Below, in pieces: positions 54,701 to 64,000 of a DNA stretch of 64,000 nt. The number at the start of each line of letters is the position of its first letter. The stretch's first letter is position 1. The position numbers were made by a program, and so were the translations under genes. This DNA is from Anthopleura xanthogrammica (Eukaryota; Cnidaria; Anthozoa; Actiniaria; Actiniidae): contig OZ025212.1 in the NCBI GenBank assembly GCA_964019055.1, positions 14,732,090 to 14,796,089 on the forward strand, given 5' to 3'. A model generated the notes under the pieces. It did no database searches. It saw only the letters and a list, made by a program, of their open reading frames with translations, and was not told where the DNA came from.

Positions 54701-57700
54701 AAAGCTCGCACTAGTTTCTCTCCTTCGCCGACCTTCAATATAACAAATATCATTTTACCATCAAAATTGCTTTATCGTATTGTTTTTTTCTTTTCCTGAA
54801 TACAAGAAATTATAACTTGATTTGTAATAGAAATTTTGTTTTTTTCCTTCATTTTGCAAGTAAATATATATTATGTTATTTGCCAGCCAGGAAGTCTAGA
54901 TAGGTAAAAACTGTGGCTGAGGTATTGAATATATGGACTGAGGCTGTTAGGCAGAGGTCCGTTTTCAAGGCCGAGGGCACAGTTTTTCCCTATTCAGACC
55001 AAATTTTAGAGGACGGTAAATAACTTATATATTTTTTCCCCAATGACTTTCCACTTGTTTTGCATCAGTTATCTCATGCACGTGTGTGGATGGCGTCAGG
55101 ATCCTGGACCACAGGCATATACTGAGAAAATACAGCCCGCTCAAACAGCCAATCAGAGCGTGCGATTTTTAGGATACTGGACAAGAAAAAAATAATTATT
55201 TATATGACATGTCTGCTTTCCTGTTTTAGTTGAATAGGATTTTCCTACAGAACATAAAAACGGTCATATTATTTATGAATATAAATTATTGGAAATAGAT
55301 ATATTTATAATGATTATGATGATTAATTTTGTTCAACATACCCATTTGGATGTAAGAGTTGCAGCACTGATGTTAAAAAATGTGGCCTGTGCCTCACTTG
55401 CGACAGCCTTTGCCTATTTGGATAAAGATTAAAGATTAGTGGATCTCACTTATCATAGCAAATCAATCCTCACTAATATCATTGTAAGCAATAGCCCACA
55501 TATGAGGTATGCTTCGCTTGTCATACACAAAGGTTTCAATGTGAGGCTCTATGCTAAATGCTCAGAGATTCGTGACAGGAGAAAATAATTAATTTAATTT
55601 AGCATGGAAACCTTGTACTGAAACCTTTGTGCGTGACAAGCGAAGCATATCTCAGAGGTGAGCTATTCACTAGACTGGTATCATGATTAAACTTACCAGC
55701 ATTGTCTTGCCATTTCCTGGAGGTCCAAACAGTAAGAGACCTCTGGCTGGGGCCCTCAGACCAGTAAAAAGCTGGAGAAAGGATAAAATAATCAGATACA
55801 TGATAGAATCACTCTACAATTAGCATCACATATGAGCAGGATTCATTAGGTTTCTTCCTTTGACTCCAATGAGGTTTTTGTCCAGTTCAGTATCCAAAAA
55901 ATCACTAAACATCATGGTAGCAGTCTTGTCATCATCATCGTTATCATGATCAATCAATTATTCAATGTTACCAATCCTATTGTCAGACATTATTCATTAG
56001 AAGTATCTTACCTCTGGTCTGAGGGATGGCAAGATGACAATTTCTCTAAGAGCTTTCTTAGCAATTTCTACACCAGCTGAAAGTAAAAGTGCCATCATTA
56101 TACAAATTTCCATTAAACTCACATAATTATCATAGTTATCAAAGAATTTCATTACAACTGAAATATTGGATGAAGCAAGCTCTTACCAATATCATCAAAG
56201 TGCACTGCAGGACCACTAAAAAAGATGAAAAATTATAAGCATGGACTTTCTGCATTAATCTTTGAACTTAAAGATTCAGTTGTTATCTAATAGTAAAGAA
56301 TAAGAGTTACCTCAAAATTGGTGTTAGTAGGGTGTCGGCCTGAAGAACAGCATACCAACACCCTACTGACACCTTCCTGACATCCTATAACACTGACTAT
56401 CAAAAAAGTCAACTATCTATACGTTAATGATACCTTTCAAGAACTTCATCCATAATAATATTGGCTAGTTTTGACTCAATTCCTTTCAGATATGATATCT
56501 TTTTTTTCTGTTCAGCGACTTTATTTTGCTTGGCAGCATCTGCGGCACTTCTTGGTTTTGCTCTTGGTGGACGATATGGCTGCAATTTAAGTAAATTAAA
56601 TAAAGATTTCAATATGAAAATAGGGTACACCATTCAAAAACCTGAGTACCAATCAATAGACCTTCTTAACTTGTGCATAATATTTTTCCTTTTCAGACCA
56701 CATGTCATTCCCAAGAGCATAATTTCTTTGTTTAATGGTTGTGCACGAGAAGACACATGAATATGGATACAACTCAAACAAAGGATCTTATTCTCAAGAG
56801 AATGACACATGGTCTGAAATGGGAAAACATTACAGCCAGCCAAAATACTGTACATAGACCTGTGTCAATTAACTGATGTTTGGCAACTGATTGGCATCCA
56901 TTAATCACCTAGTACATGGGCCATCAGCAACAGTTGGTTACAAGCAGCTATTTAATGACTGACTGATTTGAGCTTACCTTGTCTAACTGTTCGAACTACA
57001 TTTCTATAAAAATAGACAATGTTTACCTATACAGTACTGCATAGTACTAGACAAGTATATTCACCTGAGAATTGTATCTTCTTTGTGGTGCTGGCCTAGC
57101 AGCAGCAGCAGATCTAGCTCTTGCATTTGAACTTGAAGATGACCTAGAGCTATTAGAAGAAGATGATGATATTGAAGTCCCAGAAGATGAGCTCCTTGTA
57201 GTAGAATTATTGTTACTGGATGAGTTAGAGTTTGCTGCTTTGTTTGTTTGTGTTCTTTTAGTAACTGTTGTTTTTGTACTGGAAGCTGAGCCAGATATCT
57301 TGGATGTTCCATTGTGTGGCTTTCTAGTTGGTGGGCTTGGGTCATCATCATTCATGTCTGCTGAGACCAATAGTGCCACTAGACAAAGAAAATATCTAAT
57401 ATAAGAAAAACTGGTAATTTTACCACCTGATGTGTGCTTCCCTCAACCCAGAAACAACCTCTGGGCTGATCTTCAGTAAGTCAGGACATGGGTAACTCAT
57501 AGATTGAACCCTGAACCAATCTCTGGGCTGATCTAAGTCAGGGCATGGCTACAGTAACTCACTGATCAAACCCTGAAACAACCTCTAGGCTGATTAAAGT
57601 CAGGGCATGGCTAACTCACAGATTGAACCCTGAAACAACCTCTGGGCTGATTAAAGTCAGAGCATGGCTAACTCAGATTCAATTGGAAGTTAGCTTGATA

Positions 57701-59010
57701 GGTTTTGTTGAGGCAGAAAAACTAGAGAGCCCAGAGAGACGTGACACATAACAAACTTTACTTAAATAAGATGTTGATTCCTGGAATCAAACACAAGACC
57801 CTGCTTGATTTCCCAGTAGACTGAATTGTATACACCTGTACTTGCTATATACAATCTTGTAATTTACCTAATTCATCCATTCTATTAAGTGTACTTTCAT
57901 GTGTAGTCTCTATCTTGTCCTGTAGTCTTCTTGCTTTGTCCCATTCCTCTCCTAATAAATTATAATATTAAAATTAAATATCATGCAGACATGATACAAA
58001 GGATACTTACAGTAGTTTGTGGAGTTTAATGTCTACTAAATAAATGGTCATGCATCCACTGCACCCTTAAGCTATGGACACAGGGTGTAACATTGTGCAC
58101 AATGTTACAGGCAATCAATGTTGCGAGCCAAATAATAATTATGTCACACAATGCAATATGTCGCAAGCAATGTTACTGAAGTAGAAAACAATCCTACTTT
58201 TGTATCATTGCCTGCAATATTGCACTTTTTGTCTGCGTCTTTATTTTTGTTCAATATTCTGTGACAATTGCCCTTGTTAAATGTACTGTACCTTGTCCAG
58301 TTAAATCAATGGCAAGTGCATCTTCAAGTTCCTTTATTCCTCTTCTATAAAACTCCACAGCTCTCTTTTTGGTCTCTAATGAGCCTGTAATAAAGAAAAA
58401 TACAGCTCAATTTGGAGGGCAAAATAATTGAACTATACTCTCAAGAGAATTGAAATTAATTTGTATTCCAAATGAGCTGCTTTGGAAGCTGTTGCAAAGG
58501 GTCTAGTTGAAAGAAGCCTGTAGCAAAATTAAGCAACATAGGTATTAAACTTACAGTAATCACAAGGGCTTACTGATCTTGTGATCTTGTGACAATAGAG
58601 CCTTGTTGTTCAATATTATGATTATCACTTAAAAGAATAGTGCATTCCAAGTGAAACTTCAACATTTTCTAAGACCTGCTGATGTGGCAAATAACAGAGG
58701 TTGACTCACCTTGATCTTCATCTACTTCCAATGCTTTAGCAATACAGGCATATGCATTCCGATGATGGATCCTAACATTTCTAACAGGTGGTGGAAGGTT
58801 CTCAAGGCTGTCATCCCCCTTTCCTGGTGTCTTTGAAGAAGCTCTGCTTGCCATTTCAGGATTTGAACGTTGTCTAAGTCGTCTACCAAATAACTTGTGC
58901 CAGACAAAAAGACTAAACACTACGAATATGCCACAATATAACCACCTAGCACACCCCAATAAACACTTATATACGACTAACAATACTCCCCAAAGACCAT
59001 GCTCACTCAT
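51756..59010 (-). CDS. SPAST: Spastin, microtubule-severing AAA ATPase
   Basis: Meiotic-clade AAA ATPase that severs microtubules; 593 residues (human 616). Exons in transcript order: 59010-58710, 58384-58292, 57951-57868, 57378-57065, 56579-56434, 56215-56187, 56076-56012, 55771-55697, 55413-55342, 54732-54657, 54560-54469, 54169-54090, 53494-53452, 53315-53236, 52754-52684, 52395-52355, 51875-51756. A hydrophobic hairpin at about 6-38 precedes RRLRQR, which fits insertion in the ER or lipid-droplet membrane. MIT domain about 78-150 ([16 protein letters not shown]); Ser/Asn-rich linker about 165-260; AAA domain with Walker A GPPGNGKT (360-367), Walker B IIFIDEVDSLL (D419, E420) and ATNRP; C-terminal helix ending in [14 protein letters not shown]. 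Met53 could serve as a second start without the hairpin, as Met87 does in human spastin; that is inference. Confidence 0.95.
51935..52260 (+). mobile_element. SINE-A copy carrying a small insertion
   Basis: CTCTGGGGTCTCGGGTTCGA head, then GTCGGCATCACATGTGAGTA, GTTTGTTAGGTCTCTTCC, and the 57-bp unit start GATCTGTGAGTTAGCC. The unit is broken by a 72-bp element (52148-52219) and resumes at GATGGATCACTGAGCCC. It lies in spastin intron 16, next to the exon at 52355-52395. Confidence 0.7.
52148..52219. mobile_element. 72-bp MITE with an 8-bp target duplication
   Basis: Inverted ends TAGCCTGCGTGCA and TGCACGCAGGCTA flank about 46 bp. ACTTTGAT occurs immediately before (52140-52147) and after (52220-52227). 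An 8-bp duplication is the hallmark of hAT-type insertion. Confidence 0.75.
52822..53205. mobile_element. FB1 copy with 102-bp internal tandem repeat, second locus
   Basis: The core is present three times at 102-bp spacing (CCCTAGAG at 52862, 52964 and 53066), in opposite orientation to the array at 32140-32665. Copies differ at few positions. Spastin intron 14. Confidence 0.85.
53700..54020. mobile_element. Foldback element with CGGTACC/CATACGGTACTGAC motifs
   Basis: A 70-bp segment with CACAGCATATCCGGTACCAT and GAGCAGTTTTCATGAGTTGG is directly repeated (about 53723 and 53796). The right part has CATACCAAAACTGCTCA as inverse. Related to 25000-25270. Spastin intron 12. Confidence 0.6.
55489..55670. 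mobile_element. Foldback element with GCTTCGCTTGTCA arms
   Basis: AATAGCCCACATATGAGGTA, then ATGCTTCGCTTGTCA and AAAGGTTTCA, with the inverse at the right ending GTGAGCTATT. It shares the AATAGCCCAC end with 50831-51000. Spastin intron 8. Confidence 0.7.
56656..56865. mobile_element. Foldback family FB1 copy in spastin intron 4
   Basis: AATAGACCTTCTTAACTTGT at the left and CATTACAGCCAGCCAAAATA at the right; the core is TGAATATGGATACAACTCAA. Confidence 0.7.
57427..57840 (-). mobile_element. SINE-A, minus strand, with about four 57-bp units
   Basis: Units with CCCTGAAACAACCTCTGGGC and GTCAGGGCATGGCTAACTCA, then the body (AAAACTAGAGAGCCCAGAGA) and a diverged head around GATTCCTGGAATCAAACACA. 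In spastin intron 3, in the same direction as the gene. Confidence 0.7.
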
Positions 59011-59652
59011 CTATGTATCTTAAAGGCCTAAACTGTTTCATTTGTGGAGTAATTTTCCTCTCTTTCTTGCAGTTTTTCAATTTTCTGTTTGATTTTGTCA
59101 GTTTCTATTTTTACTTCATGACCAGCGGCTGATGCTATTGCCGCATGAGCAGACTATCGAGTAACGCCTGCTGATTTTCGTGTTTCTGAGAAACGTATGA
59201 AATATTTTATCGGATATTGTATTTCATCCTTAAAATCCTTCAAAATATCATGGATTTTCCCCTAAGCTTAGGTCTGTTACATCGCTAAGACATTCTTGAA
59301 GACGTCTTTGTAGTTTTAGCAACGATTTCATAATCATTTGGTTCTTTTTTGAATGGAGGTATCTATGATTGAGACTTGAGTCGACTTGAGTTACATGTAC
59401 ATGTAGATAATTTTACCAAAGTTTTAGGAAATGCTGCACCAAGCTTAAGAGTCAGAGGAAATATTTATAGAGTAAATATCTAGAAGAAGAAGAGGACTTT
59501 GATATGAAGACTTAACTGGCCAAAAACCATGGTATCTACCAAATACAGTAGAAGAATAAGACGTAGTTTAAGAGGAACTGTAGTTCACACAAAGTCCATT
59601 CAAAGCAAGTTAATTAATTGATTATCGGATTTGATTATTGTGAGCCGTGAAA
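59011..59652. promoter_or_regulatory. Shared 5' region of spastin and DHX57
   Basis: 642 bp separate the two start codons of divergent genes. No repeat element is seen here, unlike almost all other non-coding DNA of the window. No clear TATA box or CpG-dense block. I infer a bidirectional promoter from spacing alone. Confidence 0.45.
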
Positions 59653-62600
59653 ATGGCTTATTCATCAAGAAAAAAGGAGGTTTTACCTCCTAAGAAAATG
59701 AGAACCAAAGCACCAATCCAGAACCTACATATGACAGACGAAAACCGAGAAATGGTTCAGGAAATGTTACAAGATCTTGAAATAGAATCAAGTGCAAAAC
59801 ATTTTGAGTTTGAAGATATAGAGCGAGATGAAAGATACTGGGGCAAGATTGGTGATCAGAGACTTCAAGTCCAAGACGTCATATTTGCAGAGAAAGGTGA
59901 TGATAATGATGCTAGTGGTGATGAAGTGAACCCTTTTGCATTGAAAAAGTTGATCCAGTGTGGCTTTGAGAAAAAAAGATGTTTGTCCTCTCTGGCAAAC
60001 TGTGATCATGATTTGGGAGTAGCACTTGAACATTTACTTCAATCCTGCTGCAAAATTGAAAATATTGGTCTAAATAATCCAGAATATAATCTCCAAACTT
60101 TTGAAGAAGCAAAGCAACAGCGTAGTGAAGAAGCCATAGCTTTAGAATCAATATATGGAGAAATATTTTCTGAAGCAATTCTTGACAGACTATGGACTTT
60201 AAAAATCCCTGATATGCAATTTTTGGAGAAAGAATTTGAACCTTCAGAGAAAGCTTCAAGTAGAGAAGGAAAGAAACCAAAGAAAAATATAACTTTACCT
60301 AAAAATATCTGTAAGTTTTTCCTTAAAGGAAATTGTAAATTTGGCTTAAAATGTAAAATGAGGCATGTTGATATAGAATCAGAAGAATTACCTGAAGACA
60401 AGCATCTGAAAGCACAAGAAAAAGAAGTGGTATTTTACCTTGAAGTTAGGTTCCCAGAAGGATCGCTTTATCCCTTTGAACCACCTTTAATAGCATTTTA
60501 CAACACCAGTGAGATAATACCTCCTCATGTATCACTAAATATAACTATGAAACTGAGTACTGAAGCAAAAGCACTAAGTGAATCTGATGTACCTATTGTG
60601 TTCTCTCTATTGAGCATCCTTGAAGACAGGGAAGAGATGCTCATGTGTGCAAAGATGCCACTTCCTGAATTCAGCAAGCCAGAAAGAAATATAGCAGCTA
60701 CAGCAAATAGTAATGTTCTAGAAGATGTAGTCATGGAGTTGGATGATAAAGAACAAATACAGGAGTTTAAGAAAAGAGATTCTAAGAAAGAAATTGAAGG
60801 AAAAGAAAAGGAGAATTTAAATAGAAAACTCAAGCAACAGTTTGAAAAACAAAGGGTAAATTTATACTAAAGTTGACAAAGTCTATAAAAGGGTTTCATA
60901 TCAGCCAGGTTGTAGAGAAAAAGGATAGAAATTTTCACTCTCTGGGAAAAGAAGTCCCTGCTCAAGCAAAATCATAACTCTGTTCTTGCCCTACTGATTT
61001 TTCCTCCAGGTTCTCTGCTTTTCCTCCCTCCACAAAACCTACAAGCTGTAACAAGCTGAATTCCAATTCTCTGAGTTAGTCATGCCCCAATTTTAGATTG
61101 GGCCAGAGGTTTTTTTTCCAAGTTTGAAGTTCTATTTAAAGCTAGGCTACAGCATGGCTGTTGTGGAACCTTGATATTACCTGTTTTGATTCAGTATCTA
61201 CAGTGTACATGTATCTAACTCCCTTGAAAACTCTCCTGCCTCCTATTAAGTGTTGATACTTATTTCCTTAGTGTATGTTTACCATCTCCTGTAACGTTTT
61301 AACTGTGTTATGCATATTTTTTCAGTCTTCATCTGCTTACAAAACAATGCTAGAAAATCGTATGAAGCTGCCTGCTTGGAATTCTAAAGATGACATCATC
61401 AAGAGTTTACAAAGACACCAAGTTCTAGTAATCAGTGGAATGACAGGGTAAACAGAAATTCAATTTCAGTATCATTCATGTAAAAAAAGGTTGAAAAATA
61501 TTAGAAACTAGTATGCAAAAAGGAAAAAAAATGGGGGCTATAAAGCCAGTCTTTCCACAGTCCCTGTTCCTGACCAATGACATGGCTGTCCGGAAACCAT
61601 GCATCCTATTGACCCTCTAATTTTTTTCTCCAAGGTGTGGCAAGACCACACAGATTCCTCAGTTCTTACTGGATGCACACCTCAAGTCAGGTCAAGGTGC
61701 AGACTGCAATATCATCTGCACACAACCTCGAAGAATCTCTGCCTTGTCTGTAGCTGAGAGAGTAGCAGCTGAAAGAGCAGATAAGCTGGGTGATGTCGTT
61801 GGCTACAAGATAAGACTGGAGAGTAAACAGGTACTAAAACATATATCATTATCAAAAGGGTGTTGAAAAAATCGTTTCAAAAAATTTCCTTAATCTACTA
61901 TAATATTAATATATTGAAATGTATCGTTTGTTATAAAGGACTTTCTGGCGTGTACTGTACGTTCAGTGGTGTCATTTCAAAAATGTTGAAATTGCGCATT
62001 GCATCCAAACTGGTGCGAAGAATATAGCGTTTTCAACGAACTGAGGTGGAGCGTCTTTTGAGAGAAAAATGCGACTAAGACGCTCGTGTTGTTACTATAC
62101 CGGTATCATTTTCAAAGCATGTGATTTTGATCAGGGATGGGACCGACGTAGGAACTAAGTTACAAAGTGGTCCAACATGTTCTGACTGAAAAGACTGAAG
62201 TTACTTCCCCGCCAAGTTCATCTATTGTTAGAATGCGTTTTATAAAGCCTGGTTTTCATTTGCGACAGAATTGGAGTCCAGTTCAAAGATTCTCAAGAAA
62301 ACAGAACTCGTTTTACGTAAAAATTACAACTTATTTTGATAGGGTTATCAATTTGTTTTTGTTTCAGTCGTCGTCCACCAGATTGTTGTACTGTACAACA
62401 GGAATCCTGTTGCGCTATCTTGAAAGTGACTCCACCCTGAAAGGAATCAGTCACGTGATAGTAGACGAAGTACACGAGAGAACAGAGGAAAGGTATGAGT
62501 TGAATAAGTCTGGCCTTACATGGTACCGGAAAATGTTTTTGACCGTTCAAAAATTTAACCGTTTTTACCATTTACACGGAACCTTCTCTTTGATTTGCAC

Positions 62601-63883
62601 TGCTAGGGGTTTGAATTTAGAACCGTGTAAGGCCAGCCTAAAGAAATATATAAAGACCATACTTATATATAAATATATATACTGTAGTATAAAAGTGTTG
62701 AACAGCGTAATAGAGGGAAGAACAAGAAACCTCTTGCAAATTATCCCTTAAGTATATTGTTGCCACAGTCGTTGTGGGAAGTCGAATGGAAATCTACTTT
62801 TCACAACGATTATGAAGAAACTAATAGTCCCCTTCACAGTTCCCTGCGCAATCTTGAAAGGTAGCCGACCGGTAAGCTTGCAATGATAGAGACATGTGAA
62901 TAATCATTGCAAGCTCACCGGTCGGCTACCTTTCAAGATGGCGCAGGGAACTGTAAAAGGTACTATTCTATATACGGCAATTTCGTAATCACTCGTATGA
63001 TTTCAGACCAAAGTTCCACTCAGTCCCGACTCAGTTCAATTACCATCATTTACATTATTTTATTGTTTTCCCTCAGTGACTTCTTAATGATGGTGTTGCG
63101 TGACCTAGTCACGGACAGGCGTGACCTTCGCGTTGTTCTCATGAGTGCTACACTCAACTCCAAGCTCTTCTCCTCGTATTTCTACGACGCTCCCGTTATT
63201 CACATTCCAGGTACTCTGTCGATATATATTTCAACAGCATACTACAAAACATCTGCCTTTTATTGTTCATATTCAGTTTTCCTTTTCCATTATTTCAATC
63301 TTTACTGTGTGTTTGTCTTCAGTTTTATAAAGGCTGATTTTCACTTGCGTCGGAAGCGTAAGCCAAGCAAAACGAAACCTTCCGATCCTCCCGATTCCGA
63401 CGCGCTTCCAACTCCGATTACATTCTGACGGCTCCGATTCCGTTTCCGTAGCAAAAACCAGCCTTAAGAATTCACAGATTTTGACCACTTTTTTGTAATA
63501 TATCAGTTTCCTTTTTTTTAAGGTCGGACATTTCCCGTTCAAGAATACTATCTGGAAGATGCTATGGAGAAAACAGGGTAAGAGCTTAGATAAAAAACAC
63601 AGCTATATTCGTTCCAAGTATTGTTTAGGATATTCACGTTTTGAAGTTTTCAAGTGTTTCTTTTCGTTTCTCAGATTTCTTCTTGATCCGGGCTCACCGT
63701 ACGCTCGACCAATGAAACGATCCAAAACATTTTCCAAATCAACCGATGAAAGCTTCAGAGGAGCAGGCAGCTCTCAAGAACTCACTAAAATGGCTGCAGA
63801 GATGTCAGCTACGTGTAGAATGCCTGGAGTAAACGTTTTAGACGATAAACTGAATGAAAAACAAATGGAAATGAGATACCAAG
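59653..63883 (+). CDS. DHX57: DHX57-type DExH-box helicase, N-terminal part (gene continues past window)
   Basis: Putative ATP-dependent RNA helicase. Seven exons seen: 59653-60855, 61326-61447, 61635-61830, 62368-62492, 63077-63210, 63523-63577, 63675-63883; about 683 residues. The last exon ends in phase 1 at a good donor. Domains: UBA-like about 93-132 ([16 protein letters not shown]), RWD about 158-340 split by a CCCH zinc finger (C220 to H238), then the helicase core with Walker A TGCGKTT (441-447), [14 protein letters not shown], motif II DEVH (540-543) and motif III SAT in VLMSATLN. The order UBA, RWD/CCCH, helicase is specific to DHX57. An upstream in-frame GTG at 59647 is not the start; ATG at 59653 is. 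Human DHX57 is 1386 residues, so about half is here. The first exon is large and uninterrupted, unlike the rest. Confidence 0.94.
60890..61135 (+). mobile_element. Decayed SINE-A
   Basis: Only landmarks remain: TTTTTCCTCCAGGTTCTCTG, CCTCCCTCCACAAAACCTAC, and GAGTTAGTCATGCCCC with GGGCCAGAGGTT, which is the 57-bp unit. DHX57 intron 1. Confidence 0.5.
62826..62964. mobile_element. Foldback family FB3, copy 3
   Basis: Shorter: AGTCCCCTTCACAGTTCCCT, CTTGAAAGGTAGCCGACCGG and the inverse ACCGGTCGGCTACCTTTCAA. Arms of about 55 bp. DHX57 intron 4. Confidence 0.75.
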
Positions 63884-64000
63884 GTATTTCGGTTTATGGG
63901 GTTGCTTTGTTATTTTACCCATAATGCATCATGTGCGTATTGGTGTTATTCCGCCATTTTACTCCTTCAGAATGAAGATTAAGAAACAAGGACCACGATA

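Noticed and set aside
57072..57404. Acidic 110-codon plus-strand frame
   Set aside because: Antisense shadow of the Ser/Asn-rich spastin exon 57065-57378.
59647..59652. DHX57 start at 59647
   Set aside because: That codon is GTG; the first in-frame ATG is 59653.

Overview
This is nuclear DNA of a multicellular animal. All six genes are split into many short exons with GT/AG introns, most intron phases are symmetric around extracellular domains, and two receptor tyrosine kinases, an astacin with TSP1 and MAM modules, and spastin are metazoan in character. The DNA is AT-rich, with small introns full of microsatellites, tRNA-derived SINEs and short foldback (MITE-like) elements. I think of a marine invertebrate, cnidarian or sponge most plausibly, but nothing here fixes the phylum.

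Layout. 1-4226: intergenic, no gene recognised, one foldback element. 4227-10238 (+): secreted astacin metalloprotease with two TSP1 and one MAM domain (11 exons, 558 residues). 12527-26426 (-): receptor tyrosine kinase 1 with ectodomain MAM, CCP, MAM, CCP, SRCR (20 coding exons, 1061 residues). 29880-39754 (-): receptor tyrosine kinase 2, a tandem paralogue with a nearly identical kinase but an unrelated ectodomain: TSP1-like, EGF-like, and two copies of a module I do not recognise (14 exons, 778 residues). 41966-49311 (+): mitochondrial acetyl-CoA synthetase, ACSS1 type (14 exons, 677 residues). 51756-59010 (-): spastin (17 exons, 593 residues). 59653 to the window end (+): the N-terminal part of a DHX57-type DExH helicase (7 exons seen, gene continues). 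Exon junctions were checked by hand: each junction keeps the frame, and the conceptual proteins align through family motifs.

How they fit together. The protease and the two receptors form a cell-surface/extracellular block that shares module types (MAM, TSP1). The two receptors sit head to tail and look like a local duplication in which the kinase half stayed alike, probably with gene conversion, while the ectodomain was swapped. ACSS1, spastin and DHX57 are housekeeping genes unrelated to the receptors. Spastin and DHX57 start 643 bp apart on opposite strands and may share a promoter. ACSS1 and RTK2 are also divergent; the protease/RTK1 and ACSS1/spastin pairs are convergent.

The repeat fraction is unusually readable. 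One foldback family (about 11 copies) has a 102-bp interior that was amplified in tandem at two loci. A SINE family carries a 57-bp unit that has grown to about 12 copies at one site. There are nested insertions, a 72-bp element with an 8-bp target duplication, a 131-bp nearly perfect palindrome, and an approximately 620-bp heptanucleotide array. The strongest candidates for something undescribed are the two receptor architectures and the tandem unknown module in the RTK2 ectodomain.
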